Assembly (NCBI RefSeq): GCF_009184895.1
Contig: NZ_WESE01000004.1
Span: forward strand, 124,001 to 188,000
DNA from: Nostocoides sp. F2B08
GTDB taxonomy: Bacteria > Actinomycetota > Actinomycetes > Actinomycetales > Dermatophilaceae
Reading direction: 5' to 3'
Length of the DNA: 64,000 nt
How positions within the stretch are numbered: position 1 is the stretch's first letter; every line of letters starts with the position of its first letter. Below the pieces are notes generated by a model. It was not told the DNA's origin. It did no database searches and saw nothing but the letters and a program-made list of their open reading frames with translations. Below are positions 32,941 through 42,283 of this stretch, piece after piece. A program made the translations under genes and the position numbers.

Positions 32941-34113
32941 GTGTCGCCGGCCCTCCTCGTCCCCGTCGCCGTGCTGGGGCTCCTCGCCTTGCTTTTGTAC
33001 CGCCGGCTGGTCCGGGCACCCGGATACACCTCTCGCGCGCTCCGCATCGGCGCGATAATCGGCCTCGTCGCGTTGAGTGCGGCGATCATCGTCGGGTTCG
33101 CCTACCAGGCGGGCGCGGTCGACGGGCGCGCGGCCCGGCTCGTCGGCGCCGTCGGCATGACGTGGCTGGCGACCGGTTTCTATCTCCTGCTCGGCATCGC
33201 TGTCGGCGCCGTCGGCGCGCTCGTCCTGCGCCTCATGGGTCGCGACCCGACGGCCCGGCGCACGTGGCACCGCCGCTCGGTGCCCGTCATCGTCGCCGCG
33301 AGCCTCCTCATCACCGGCTACGGCCTCCTCGAGGCCCGGTGGTTGCGCGTGGTCGAGAGCACCGTGACGATCCCCGACCTCTCGCCGCAGCTCGAGGGAT
33401 ACCGGGTCGCACTCGTCGCCGACCTGCACGTCGGCCCGCTCCGGGGCGCTGACCTCACCGGCGAGGTCGTCGGCTTGACCAACCGCGCCCGGCCCGACGT
33501 CGTCCTCCTCGCCGGCGATCTCGTCGACGGGACGACCGAGCAGTTCCCCGGGGTGCTCGACCCGCTCGCCGGACTCGAGGCGCCGGACGGCGTGTACGCG
33601 GTGACCGGCAACCACGAGTACTACGCCGGCGACGCGGCCGGCTGGGTGAAGCGGTGGCAGGAACTCGGGGTCCGCCCCCTCCTCAACGAGGCCGTCGCCG
33701 TCCTGGAAGGTGGCGCGACCCTCCATCTCGCCGGCGTGAGCGACCCGACCGGGGCCGAGGACGCCTATGCAGGCGAACCCGGGCTCGCCCCCGACCTCGG
33801 CGCGGCCCTTGCGTTCAGGACGCCCGAGGACACGACCATCCTCATCTCCCACCAGCCCGGCGCCGCCGACGACCCGATCGTGCGCGAGGCCGGGGTCGAC
33901 CTCATCGTGTCGGGTCACACCCATGGGGGCCAGATCTGGCCGTTCACGCTGCTCGTGCCGCTCGCCAACCCGACGGTCGCCGGACTCGACGAGGTCGGCG
34001 GGACCACCGCATACACGACCCGCGGAGCGGGCACCTGGGGTCCGCCGACCCGCGTGGCCGTCCCGCCGGAGGTCGCCGTCCTGACCCTGACCTCGGGCGC
34101 GGCCGGCGGCTAG
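32941..34113 (+). CDS. membrane-anchored metallophosphoesterase (YkuE-like)
   Basis: A 390-residue protein. The first ~130 residues carry four membrane segments. The calcineurin-like domain then shows all metal motifs: DLHVG near 161, GDLVDG near 190, GNHEYY near 222, SHQPG near 303 and SGHTHGGQIWP near 322-332. It probably hydrolyses a phosphodiester or phospholipid at the membrane. CATACT (32929-32934) lies 6 bases before the GTG, so the mRNA is probably leaderless. Its stop shares the bases CTAG with the stop of the convergent crotonase gene. Confidence 0.92.
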   Translation: MSPALLVPVAVLGLLALLLYRRLVRAPGYTSRALRIGAIIGLVALSAAIIVGFAYQAGAVDGRAARLVGAVGMTWLATGFYLLLGIAVGAVGALVLRLMGRDPTARRTWHRRSVPVIVAASLLITGYGLLEARWLRVVESTVTIPDLSPQLEGYRVALVADLHVGPLRGADLTGEVVGLTNRARPDVVLLAGDLVDGTTEQFPGVLDPLAGLEAPDGVYAVTGNHEYYAGDAAGWVKRWQELGVRPLLNEAVAVLEGGATLHLAGVSDPTGAEDAYAGEPGLAPDLGAALAFRTPEDTTILISHQPGAADDPIVREAGVDLIVSGHTHGGQIWPFTLLVPLANPTVAGLDEVGGTTAYTTRGAGTWGPPTRVAVPPEVAVLTLTSGAAGG

Positions 34114-34973
34114 GGCAGGATGCGCGCGCGATAGCGGGCCGGCACCTTCTCGGCGACCGCCTTGCGCGCGATCTTCGTGTTCGCCGAGGCGAGCAGCACC
34201 GCCTGCTCGTAGCGCTCCCACCGGAACGTCCGGCGGGCGCCGGCCGTCCACGTGCGCTCGAAGATGCGCTTGGTCGCGGCGACCGAGTCCGGCGAACGGG
34301 TGGCGATGCTCCCGATCAGGTCGTATGCGGCGCCCACATGGTCGTCGGCCGTCGCCGAGGCGAGGCCGAGTCGAGTCGCCTCCGCCCCGCTGATCACCTC
34401 ACCGGTCATGGTCAGGCGCTTGGCGACGTCGAGGCCGACCTGCTGGGAGAGCGACTGGATGCCGGACATGTCGGGGATCAGGCCCCACTTCGCCTCGAGG
34501 ACCGACCACTGCGCCTCGGGGTTGGTGATCCGGAAGTCGGCGCCGAGCGCGATCTGGACGCCGCCGCCGTAGCAGTGGCCGTGCACGGCCGCGACGACCG
34601 GCACGGGGATCCGCCGCCACGCCCAACACGCCTCCTGGAAGGTGTTGGTGCCGCGCCACGGCCTCGGCGCGAAGGCCTTCGCGACGCCCGCAGGGTCGGA
34701 CATCACGGTGCCGAAGTCCAGCCCGGCCGTGAAGCTCGGGCCCTGGCCGGTGATGACGACGCCGCGCAGGGTTCGGTCCCGGCGCAGCTCGTGGGCCGTG
34801 CTGACGAGCCCGCCCAGCATGGCCAGGGTGAGCCCGTTGAGCTTCTCGGGGCGGGCGAGCTCGACCCGGGCGATGCCGTCTTCGACGCTGCACGTGATGT
34901 GCTCGGTCCGGCTCGGTCGGGCCGCGGACGGGGTGGAGTGGGTGGGAGTGGTGCTGACGGTCTCGGCGGACAT
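34110..34973 (-). CDS. crotonase / enoyl-CoA hydratase family protein
   Basis: A 287-residue crotonase-fold enzyme. Oxyanion-hole segments are PSFTAGLDFGTV near 81 and VHGHCYGGGVQIALGADFRI near 130-149. The second catalytic position, PDMSGIQSLSQQVG near 167, has Asp where hydratases usually have Glu, which resembles dienoyl-CoA isomerase-type members; the precise reaction is open. A polar N-terminal extension of ~20 residues is present. It is convergent with the phosphoesterase and shares a CTAG stop with it. Confidence 0.88.
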   Translation of the reverse strand: MSAETVSTTPTHSTPSAARPSRTEHITCSVEDGIARVELARPEKLNGLTLAMLGGLVSTAHELRRDRTLRGVVITGQGPSFTAGLDFGTVMSDPAGVAKAFAPRPWRGTNTFQEACWAWRRIPVPVVAAVHGHCYGGGVQIALGADFRITNPEAQWSVLEAKWGLIPDMSGIQSLSQQVGLDVAKRLTMTGEVISGAEATRLGLASATADDHVGAAYDLIGSIATRSPDSVAATKRIFERTWTAGARRTFRWERYEQAVLLASANTKIARKAVAEKVPARYRARILP

Positions 34974-35007
34974 ACCGCCACCGTATCGGGGCCCCCTATC
35001 GAGAGAA

Positions 35008-35042
35008 CACGGGCCGCCACCGCAGTGCGGTGACGGCCCGTG
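35008..35042 (-). terminator. hairpin downstream of the antitoxin-like gene
   Basis: CACGGGCCGCCACCGC (35008-35023) pairs with GCGGTGACGGCCCGTG (35027-35042) with one mismatch and a 3-base loop. It lies 70 bases past the stop of the minus-strand gene at 35113. The CCACCGC/GCGGTG core recalls the palindromes at 39574 and 63752. Confidence 0.65.
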
Positions 35043-35112
35043 CCGGGAACCTACGGTCGTGTCGCCCCTGCCAAGGCCACTGTCTCGTAGGTGCTTCCGT
35101 CCCGAACGGCTG

Positions 35113-35667
35113 TCAGGACAGCCGGTCGGTCTCGTTCGCCCAGGCCTGCGGATCGTGCTGATCGCGCGGCTTCTCGGCGGACTCGTTCACCCTAGCCTCG
35201 GGTTGGTCGGCGGCGTCGCCCTCGGGAGCGGACTCTGGCCGAACGGTTGAGTCCGGGTCGGCTGTCGAGGAATTCGTGGAGGCCCCGCCGGGCGCCTCCT
35301 CGCCGACGTGCATCGCGCCCTCGTCGACCGTCCACTCGTCGGCGGAGCCGCTCTCCCCGGACCCGGGCGAACCGGCGCCGCTGGCCCGCGCCTCCTCGAT
35401 GCGGTCCAGACCGACCGCGAAGGACGCCTTGGCCTTCGCGACCTTGTCGTGGTACTTGCCCTCGGTCTTCTCGTCGATCGCGGCGCTGGCCTTCTCGATG
35501 ATCTCGTCGACCTTGGCGCGGTTCTCATGGACGAGCGAGCCGGCTTGCACCTTGGCCTGCGCGAGGACGGCGCCTGCGCTCTCGGCGAGCTGGGCCAGCT
35601 TCGCGTCGAGGTCGAGCTCGTCGATCTTGGTCTTGAGCTGCTCGTTGATGTTCTTGTCGTTGGACAT
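35113..35667 (-). CDS. MT0933-like antitoxin family protein with acidic tail
   Basis: A 184-residue protein. Residues ~20-90 form a coiled-coil-like helix pair ending in KVDEIIEKASAAIDEKTEGKY, then HDKVAKAKA. The D-K-T-x-G-K-Y pattern followed by D-K is the hallmark of the Rv0909/MT0933-like antitoxin family. The remaining ~90 residues are acidic and disordered (Glu, Asp, Ser, Pro). No toxin partner is next to it: neighbours are a crotonase and an MFS pump. A stress-related structural role is as likely as a true toxin-antitoxin role. The ATG at 35667 has GGGGG about 9 bases upstream. Confidence 0.75.
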   Translation of the reverse strand: MSNDKNINEQLKTKIDELDLDAKLAQLAESAGAVLAQAKVQAGSLVHENRAKVDEIIEKASAAIDEKTEGKYHDKVAKAKASFAVGLDRIEEARASGAGSPGSGESGSADEWTVDEGAMHVGEEAPGGASTNSSTADPDSTVRPESAPEGDAADQPEARVNESAEKPRDQHDPQAWANETDRLS

Positions 35668-35861
35668 CGGGTGAGCCCCCTTCTCCGGGTGGATCCTGCG
35701 CAGCGGGGTGCCGCGCTCTCGTTCCATCAAACCTGGTTCCGGCGGACAGTGTTCCCCGGAGAAGCCCGGGATCGTCCCTGAGCCGACCCTGATTCCGCGG
35801 TCGGTACCCCTGCGATACTGGCCGGCGTGCCGACGACCGACCTGACCGACGCATACCGGTC

Positions 35862-37154
35862 ATGACGCGGTCCGAGGGTTCGGAGAGCGAAGGCTCGGCG
35901 GGAGAAGGGTCGGTGGACGGCGGATCGGGCGCGAGCGCGGTCCAGCCGATGGACCCACGGTCGAGGCGGGCGAGGATCGTCGTCCCGCTCGTCATCGCCG
36001 GCCTGTCGATGATCGGGCCGTTCAGCATCGACAGCCCCTTCCCGGCGTTCGGCCGGATGGCCGCGGAGTTCGATGTCTCCACCACGCAGATGCAGCTCGT
36101 CGTCACGAGCTACCTGCTCGCGTTCGCGGTCATGAGCATCTTCCACGGGCCGCTGTCGGACGCCGTCGGCCGCAAGCCGATGCTCACCTGGGGCGTTGGG
36201 GTGTATGCGCTGGCCTCGCTCGCGACCGCGTTCGCCCCGACCTTCGGCTGGCTGCTCTTCTTCCGGGTGCTGCAGGGGCTCAGCGCCGGGGCAGGGGTCA
36301 TCGTCAGCCGGACCGTGATCCGCGACCTCTTCGAGGGCAAGATCGCGCAACGGCTGATGAGCCGGGTCGCGATGATCTTCGGGATCGCGCCCGCGGTCGC
36401 CCCGATCGTCGCCGGCGGACTGCTCCAGATCGGCGACTGGCCGCTGATCTTCGTCTTCCAGGCGGGGTTCGGGCTGTTCCTCATCGTGCTCGTCCTCATC
36501 GCGCTGCCGGAGACGCACCCGCCCGAGCGCCGGACCGCGCTGCGCGTCGGCGCGATCCTGCGCAGCATGCTGCGAGTCACCCGCTCCGCCGCGGTATGGC
36601 GGCTCTCGCTCGCGTCGGGTCTGGTGTTCGGCGGCAGCTTCCTCTACATCGGCGGCGCGGCACTCGTCGTGGAGGGCCTGCTCGGTCTCGGAGAGCTCGA
36701 CTACTGGCAGTTCTTCGTCCCGATGATCGGCGGCATGGTGGTCGGCGCCTGGATCAGCGGGCGGGCAGCGGGTCTGATCACCGGGCGGCGGCTCGTCAGC
36801 TACGGGCTGGCGTTCTGCCTCGCGATGGCGGTGCTGTCGATCGTCATCGCGGCGCTGCCGGCCGCTCAGAGCCTGCCGTGGGCGATCGTCGGCCCCAGTC
36901 TCGTGATGCTCGGCACCGGCATGGCCTACCCGACCCTGCAGCTGATGCTCCTCGACGTCTATCCCGCCGCGCGCGGCGCCACCGTCTCCTTCGCGACCTT
37001 CCTCACCCTCGTGATCAACGCCGTCGCGGCGGCGACCGTGACTCCGCTGGCCGCGCGGTCACTGCTCGGGCTCGCCCTGACGGCGTTCGTGATGGTCGCC
37101 CTCGGCGCACTCAGCTGGGCCCGGCACGTCGTCCTCGAGCGCCGCATACCCTGA
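35862..37154 (+). CDS. MFS multidrug efflux transporter (Bcr/CflA type)
   Basis: A 430-residue transporter with twelve membrane segments. Motif A appears as [14 protein letters not shown] near 105, and the Bcr/CflA/TcaB-type [21 protein letters not shown] follows near 145. The N-terminal ~30 residues are acidic, glycine- and serine-rich and disordered, so a later start (ATG at 35949, MDPRSRR) is possible. It likely exports drugs or small metabolites using the proton gradient. The nfo gene starts 4 bp after its stop. Confidence 0.9.
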   Translation: MTRSEGSESEGSAGEGSVDGGSGASAVQPMDPRSRRARIVVPLVIAGLSMIGPFSIDSPFPAFGRMAAEFDVSTTQMQLVVTSYLLAFAVMSIFHGPLSDAVGRKPMLTWGVGVYALASLATAFAPTFGWLLFFRVLQGLSAGAGVIVSRTVIRDLFEGKIAQRLMSRVAMIFGIAPAVAPIVAGGLLQIGDWPLIFVFQAGFGLFLIVLVLIALPETHPPERRTALRVGAILRSMLRVTRSAAVWRLSLASGLVFGGSFLYIGGAALVVEGLLGLGELDYWQFFVPMIGGMVVGAWISGRAAGLITGRRLVSYGLAFCLAMAVLSIVIAALPAAQSLPWAIVGPSLVMLGTGMAYPTLQLMLLDVYPAARGATVSFATFLTLVINAVAAATVTPLAARSLLGLALTAFVMVALGALSWARHVVLERRIP

Positions 37155-37158
37155 CTGC

Positions 37159-37953
37159 ATGACTCTGCACATCGGTGGGCACGTCGACGGCTCCGACCCG
37201 GTCACAGCGGCGCGTGAGCGCGGCGCCACGCTCTCGCAGTTCTTCCTCGGCAACCCGCAGTCCTACAAGGGACCGGTGATCGAGTATGCGGCGGGGGCGG
37301 CCGCGCTCCGGGCGGCGGCGGAGGCCGAGGGGGTCGACCTGTATGTGCACGCCCCCTACCCGATCAACGTCGCCTCGACGAACAACCGGATCCGCATCCC
37401 CGGGCGCAAGCTGCTGCAGCAGCACCTCACCGCGGCGGCCGAGATCGGCGCGAGGGGGGTCATCGTGCACGGCGGCCACCTCGGGACGGACGAGGACGCG
37501 GCGAAGGGCTTCGACAACTGGCGCAAGTGCGTCGACGGCCTCGAGATGCCGGTGCCGCTGCTCATCGAGAACACCGCGGGCGGCGACAACGCGATGGCGC
37601 GGCGGCTCGAGGCCATCGACCGGTTGTGGGAGTCGATCGGCGCCGCGTCCGGCGGGGACACGGTGGGGTTCTGCCTCGACACCTGCCACGCGTGGGCCGG
37701 CGGTGCCGACCTCACCGATGTCGTCGAGCAGGTGCTGGCGATCACCGGGAGGATCGACCTCGTGCACGCGAACGACAGCCGCGACGCGTTCGACTCCGGC
37801 GCCGACCGGCACACGAACTTCGGGTCCGGCACGATCGACGGCGATGCGCTGGCGGCGGTCGTCAGGGCGGCGGGAGCTCCCGTCGTCGTCGAGACGCCGG
37901 GTGGGGTCGAGGGTCAGTCGGCCGACATCGCCTGGCTGCGCGAGCGGGTCTGA
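37159..37953 (+). CDS. nfo: deoxyribonuclease IV / endonuclease IV
   Basis: A 264-residue AP endonuclease family 2 (TIM barrel) protein that cuts DNA 5' to abasic sites in base-excision repair. Metal ligands sit in HAPYPIN near 60, VHGGHLG near 97, LLIENTAGG near 134, CLDTCHAW near 174, and [20 protein letters not shown] near 203-222, ending with VVVETPG near 245. Length matches bacterial family members. It follows the MFS gene by 4 bp and is probably co-transcribed. It is convergent with glyS; the ~125 bp between holds only weak repeats. Confidence 0.95.
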   Translation: MTLHIGGHVDGSDPVTAARERGATLSQFFLGNPQSYKGPVIEYAAGAAALRAAAEAEGVDLYVHAPYPINVASTNNRIRIPGRKLLQQHLTAAAEIGARGVIVHGGHLGTDEDAAKGFDNWRKCVDGLEMPVPLLIENTAGGDNAMARRLEAIDRLWESIGAASGGDTVGFCLDTCHAWAGGADLTDVVEQVLAITGRIDLVHANDSRDAFDSGADRHTNFGSGTIDGDALAAVVRAAGAPVVVETPGGVEGQSADIAWLRERV

Positions 37954-38077
37954 GGGGCGGCTGGTCTTTTCTTCCCAGGGAAGGAAACCCCAACTTCCGG
38001 ACGCAAGGCTTCCGGCCCGAAGCACCGGGTCCTTTCCCGAAGTCGGCGGCCTGCCCTCCCGCCGGCGTTCTCCCGCC

Positions 38078-39484
38078 TCAGCAGCCGATGAGGTGCTGCG
38101 CGAGGTAGCTCTCGACCTTGTCGATCGAGATGCGCTCCTGCGCCATGGTGTCGCGCTCCCGGATCGTCACGGCGTTGTCCTCGAGGGTGTCGAAGTCGAC
38201 CGTGATGCAGAACGGGGTGCCGATCTCGTCGTGACGGCGGTATCGCCGACCGATCGCCTGGGCGTCGTCGAAGTCGACGTTCCAGTTGCGCCGCAGCTGC
38301 GCGGCCAGGTCGCGTGCTTTGGGCGAGAGGTCGGCGTTGCGCGAGAGGGGCAGAACCGCGGCCTTGAACGGCGCCAGACGCCGGTCGAGCCGCAGCACCA
38401 CCCGCTTGTCGACCCCGCCCTTGGTGTTCGGGGCCTCGTCCTCCGCATACGCGTCGACGAGGAACGTCATGAGCGAACGGGACAGGCCGGCCGCCGGCTC
38501 GATGACGTAGGGCACGTAGCGCTCCCCCGATGCCTGGTCGAAGAAGGACAGGTCCGTGCCGGAGTGCTCGGTGTGCTGGGAGAGGTCGAAGTCGGTGCGG
38601 TTGGCGACGCCCTCGAGCTCGCCCCACTCGCTGCCGGTGAAGTTGAAGCGGTACTCGATGTCGACGGTCCGCTTGCTGTAGTGGGAGAGCTTCTCCTTCG
38701 GGTGCTCGTAGTGGCGCAGGTTCTCCGACCGGATGCCGAGGTCGGTGTACCATCGGGTCCGCTCGTCGATCCAGTACTGGTGCCACTCCTCGTCCGAGCC
38801 GGGGGCCACGAAGAACTCCATCTCCATCTGCTCGAACTCGCGTGTGCGGAAGATGAAGTTGCCCGGGGTGATCTCGTTGCGGAACGACTTGCCGACCTGG
38901 GCGATGCCGAAGGGAGGCTTCATCCGCGCGGCCTGCTCGACGTTCTTGAAGTTGATGAAGATGCCCTGCGCCGTCTCGGGCCGCAGGTAGTGCAGACCGG
39001 ACTCGTCCTCGATGACGCCGAGATAGGTCTTGAGCATCATGTTGAACTCGCGTGGCTCGGTCCACCGGCCGCGGGTGCCGCAGTTCGGGCAGGCGATCTC
39101 GGAGAGCGGGATGTCGTCGGGGTCGACCTCCTTGCCCTTCTTGGCCAGGCGCGCGGCCGCCTCCTCCTGGAGGTGGTCGGCCCGGTGCCGCTTGTGGCAG
39201 CTCTGGCACTCGGTCAGCGGGTCGGAGAAGGTGCCCACGTGGCCCGAGGCCACCCAGGTCTGCCGGGGCAGGATGATCGAGGAGTCGAGGCCGACGACGT
39301 CCTCGCGGGCGTGGACCATCGCCTTCCACCACTGCCGCTTGATGTTCTCCTTGACCTCGACGCCGAGGGGGCCGTAGTCCCACGCCGAGCGCGTGCCGCC
39401 GTAGATCTCACCGCACGGGAAGACGAACCCCCGCCGCTTGGCGAGGGAGACGACGGTATCGACGGTCGAGACGGGGGCAGCCAT
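38078..39484 (-). CDS. glyS: glycyl-tRNA synthetase (dimeric, eukaryote-like)
   Basis: A 468-residue class II synthetase of the alpha2 type. Motifs include [14 protein letters not shown] near 18, the zinc-like C-x2-C pairs (ECQSCHKRH and CPNCGTRG), [14 protein letters not shown] near 168, class II motif 2 [10 protein letters not shown], and motif 3 [15 protein letters not shown] near 335. The C-terminal anticodon-binding domain follows. It charges tRNA-Gly in the cytoplasm. The downstream anticodon domain keeps [13 protein letters not shown]. It stands alone, with zwf upstream across a ~170 bp gap that contains a 60-nt palindrome. Confidence 0.97.
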   Translation of the reverse strand: MAAPVSTVDTVVSLAKRRGFVFPCGEIYGGTRSAWDYGPLGVEVKENIKRQWWKAMVHAREDVVGLDSSIILPRQTWVASGHVGTFSDPLTECQSCHKRHRADHLQEEAAARLAKKGKEVDPDDIPLSEIACPNCGTRGRWTEPREFNMMLKTYLGVIEDESGLHYLRPETAQGIFINFKNVEQAARMKPPFGIAQVGKSFRNEITPGNFIFRTREFEQMEMEFFVAPGSDEEWHQYWIDERTRWYTDLGIRSENLRHYEHPKEKLSHYSKRTVDIEYRFNFTGSEWGELEGVANRTDFDLSQHTEHSGTDLSFFDQASGERYVPYVIEPAAGLSRSLMTFLVDAYAEDEAPNTKGGVDKRVVLRLDRRLAPFKAAVLPLSRNADLSPKARDLAAQLRRNWNVDFDDAQAIGRRYRRHDEIGTPFCITVDFDTLEDNAVTIRERDTMAQERISIDKVESYLAQHLIGC

Positions 39485-39573
39485 GGCGCACAGGCTACCC
39501 GGCGGGGCGAGCAGCGCTGAAACCGTTATCGCAGGCCCGCCACCGAGGTCGCCTCGGGCGTCTCCCGCCGGTC

Positions 39574-39633
39574 GCGACGGACGGGTATGCGGTGGTCACC
39601 ACCGCCGATAGCCACCGCTACGCCGTCCGTGGC
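39574..39633. repeat. 60-nt palindromic element (copy 1 of a family)
   Basis: Arms GCGACGGACGG, 4-nt bulge, GCGGTGG, a 16-nt loop, then CCACCGC, 4-nt bulge and CCGTCCGT. It begins 19 bases past the zwf stop. The same arms, the same bulge position and the same loop length recur at 63752-63811. The bulges differ between copies while the arms are conserved. Confidence 0.8.
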
Positions 39634-39651
39634 GGAGGGAGGGTCGCTCCG

Positions 39652-41118
39652 TCACCAGCCCTTCGGACCCGCACTTCCCGCGGCGTACGACTGCAGCGGC
39701 ACCTCGTCCGCCGCCCAGGCCCGCAGGACCGGGGCGACGATGCGCCAGCACTCCTCGGCGATGTCGCCGCGCACCGACAACAGGGGGTTCCCATCGAGGA
39801 TGTGTGCCAGGATCTCGCCGTAGGGCCGGACGTGACTGTCCCCGATCGTCGCCGAGAGCGTGGTGTTCTCCATCTCGAACATGTCGCCCTCGCCGTTCGT
39901 CATGACTCCGAGCTCGATCGTCTCGGGGGACATGCCGAGCTTGAGGACGTTTGGGGTGGCCTTGTTGGCCAGCCCCTCGAGATCGTGCGAGATGGGCTTG
40001 AAGTACAGGTAGATCCCGCGCCGGTCGGAGCAGAGCGCCTTGCCGCTGCGCAGCCGGAACGGCACGCCGGCCCAGCGCGAGTTGCGGATCTCGACGACGA
40101 TCTCGGCCAGGGTCTCGGTTCCGCGGTCCGGGTCGACTCCGGGCTCGTCGGCATACGCAGGCACCGACCGTCGGCCGACCTTCCCCGCGGTGTACCGGGC
40201 TCGCCGCGAGGCCTCCTTCGGCGAGCCCATCAGCCGGGTCGCGCGCAGGACGTGCGCCATGAGGTCGCGCAGTTCCACCTCGTCGACGCTCGCGATCTCC
40301 TCCATCGCCATCATCGCCATGATGAGGAGGAGGTGGCTCTGGATCATGTCCTTCAGGGCCCCGGCGGCGTCGTAGTACCCCGCCCGTCCCTCGAGCGCGA
40401 GCGACTCGTCCGCGACGATGTCGACGTGGCTGATGTTGACGTTGTTCCACACCGGCTCGAAGATCCGGTTGCCGAAGCGCAGTCCGAGCAGGTTGAGCAC
40501 GGCCGCCTTGCCGAGGAAGTGGTCGATCCGGAAGGTCTGCTGCTCGGGGACGACGCGGGCGAGGAGGCGGTTGAACTTCGCCGCGCTCGCCCGGTCGAAG
40601 CCGAACGGCTTCTCGATGGCGAGCCTCAGCCCCTTCGGCAGCTCCATCGTCGCAAGGAGCTCACAGGCCTTGATCGAGACCTGCGGCGGCAGCGCGAAGT
40701 ACAGCACCGAGTCTTTGGGCAGGTCCTCGAGCAGCTCGCCGAGGTCGTGCCGGTCGAGCACGTTGGTCTTTCGGTATGCGGTGCTCGCCATGATCCGCTC
40801 CCGCACCTCGGCATCCGCCTTGGCCGTCGTGAGCGATCTGCGCACGCGCTTTGTCCACTCGGCCGGGCTGAAGTCCTCCATCGCCGCACCGAGGACCCGG
40901 ACCCGGCGCTCCGGTTCGCTCTCCAGCAGCGTCGCCAGGCCGGGCAGGAGCAGCCGGCTCGTGAGGTCACCCGATGCACCGAGGATGACGAGGGTTCGCT
41001 CCGGGCTCGCCGCCCGCTTCGCCGCCGTCCGGCGCGACGCCGTGGACGCCGGCTTTGCCGGCTTCGCGGACTTCTTGGCCGTGGGTGACGTCGAGGGCTT
41101 CGCTGTCTCTGGGCTCAC
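39652..41118 (-). CDS. zwf: glucose-6-phosphate 1-dehydrogenase
   Basis: A 488-residue enzyme that oxidises glucose-6-phosphate with NAD(P). A Lys/Ala/Ser-rich N-terminal extension (about 1-40) precedes the coenzyme motif LVILGASGDLTSRLLLPGL. The substrate and catalytic segment RIDHFLGK appears near 197, with IEKPFGFD before it. It is somewhat divergent from classical Zwf. No pentose-phosphate neighbours (tal, tkt, opcA) are here, so it may be a second, stand-alone paralogue. The GTG at 41118 has no ribosome-binding site; TAGCCT lies 6 bases upstream (leaderless). Confidence 0.9.
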   Translation of the reverse strand: MSPETAKPSTSPTAKKSAKPAKPASTASRRTAAKRAASPERTLVILGASGDLTSRLLLPGLATLLESEPERRVRVLGAAMEDFSPAEWTKRVRRSLTTAKADAEVRERIMASTAYRKTNVLDRHDLGELLEDLPKDSVLYFALPPQVSIKACELLATMELPKGLRLAIEKPFGFDRASAAKFNRLLARVVPEQQTFRIDHFLGKAAVLNLLGLRFGNRIFEPVWNNVNISHVDIVADESLALEGRAGYYDAAGALKDMIQSHLLLIMAMMAMEEIASVDEVELRDLMAHVLRATRLMGSPKEASRRARYTAGKVGRRSVPAYADEPGVDPDRGTETLAEIVVEIRNSRWAGVPFRLRSGKALCSDRRGIYLYFKPISHDLEGLANKATPNVLKLGMSPETIELGVMTNGEGDMFEMENTTLSATIGDSHVRPYGEILAHILDGNPLLSVRGDIAEECWRIVAPVLRAWAADEVPLQSYAAGSAGPKGW

Positions 41119-41170
41119 CCGTCGAGGCTAGCCGAGACGTGGCGGCGACCGGCGAACACGCGCCAGGCAC

Positions 41171-41264
41171 CCCGACCGCTCGCCGTTTCGGTCCTATTGC
41201 CAGGAAATGGCACCCGAGCACCGCCCGACCGCTCGCCGTTTCGGTCCTATTGCCAGGAAATGGC
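41171..41264. repeat. 41-bp direct repeat pair
   Basis: Two identical 41-bp copies (41171-41211 and 41224-41264, spacing 53) lie between the stop of the CNNM gene and the zwf promoter. Each contains TCGCC/GGCGA-type outer arms and GCCA-N5-TGGC, so each may fold. The second copy ends 2 bases before the CNNM stop codon. Confidence 0.9.
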
Positions 41265-41266
41265 GA

Positions 41267-42283
41267 TCAGGTGACCGGCTCCCCCGGCACGGCGCGCTCC
41301 TTCGGCAGCACCTGCGGCAGGACGTCCTGAAGGGTCACCATGCCGAGACGCGTGCCGCCCTGGGTGACGACGGCGACGTGCACCCGCTGACGCTGCATCC
41401 GGGCCAGCGCCTCGTAGACGGTCGTGCGTGCGTCGAGCACGAGGACGCGGCGGACGAAGTTGTCGATCTCCTGGGCCGGGTCGGCGTCCATGGTGTCGCG
41501 CACGTGGACGATGCCGGTGATCCGGTCGCCGGCCATGACGAGGATGCGCAGGTGCCCGGAGGCGATGGTCGCCGCCTGGACATCCGCGACGGTCGCCTCG
41601 ACGGGCACCCAGACGATGTCCTCGTCGGGTGTCGTGATCGAGTCGAGCCGGGTCTCGCTGAAGTCGAGCGCGCCGACGACGCCGCGGTGGTAGTGCACCG
41701 CGAGGGCGCCGACGCTGGCGGAGTGCTCGACGAGGTGCCGCAGGCTGGCGGCGTCCTGGGCACTGCCGACCTCGTCGGCGGGCGTCGCGCCGCTCCTGCG
41801 CACCATCCAGTTGGCCGCCCGGTTGAGGAACCGCAGGACAGGGCGGGTCAGCCACAGGAACCCGCGCATCGGCAGGGCGAGCCAGATCGCGGTGCGCTCG
41901 GGGTGGGCGAGCGAGAACGACTTCGGCGCCATCTCCCCGACGACGAGGTGGAGGAAGGTCACGATCACGAGCGCCAGGACGAACGACACGGCGGTGGCGG
42001 CCGACGACGGCAGCCCGATCGCGTAGAAGAGCGGACTGAGCGCCTCCTTGACCGCCGGCTTGGTCACGGCCCCGAGCCCGAGGGTGCACAGCGTGATGCC
42101 GAGCTGGGCACCGGCGAGCATCAGGGTCAGGTCGCTCGCGTTGCGCAGCGCGGCCCGCCCCGCCCGTGACGTCAGCGCCGACTCCTCGAGCCGGTACCGC
42201 CGGGACGCCATGAGCGAGAACTCGACCATGACGAAGAAGGCACTGCCGACGATGAGGGCGACGGTCACGAGGAATACGGTCAT
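41267..42283 (-). CDS. CNNM / TlyC-family membrane protein with CBS domains (second of pair)
   Basis: A 338-residue protein. The N-terminal CNNM (DUF21) domain has three or four membrane segments with MVEFSLMASRRYRLEE and LVVGEMAPKSFSL. From ~195 follow two CBS domains (DEDIVWVPVEATVADVQ and RRVLVLDARTTVYEAL). There is no C-terminal CorC_HlyC domain, unlike its partner. Such proteins are linked to magnesium or cobalt transport. The ATG overlaps the stop of the partner gene (ATGA). Confidence 0.9.
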   Translation of the reverse strand: MTVFLVTVALIVGSAFFVMVEFSLMASRRYRLEESALTSRAGRAALRNASDLTLMLAGAQLGITLCTLGLGAVTKPAVKEALSPLFYAIGLPSSAATAVSFVLALVIVTFLHLVVGEMAPKSFSLAHPERTAIWLALPMRGFLWLTRPVLRFLNRAANWMVRRSGATPADEVGSAQDAASLRHLVEHSASVGALAVHYHRGVVGALDFSETRLDSITTPDEDIVWVPVEATVADVQAATIASGHLRILVMAGDRITGIVHVRDTMDADPAQEIDNFVRRVLVLDARTTVYEALARMQRQRVHVAVVTQGGTRLGMVTLQDVLPQVLPKERAVPGEPVT

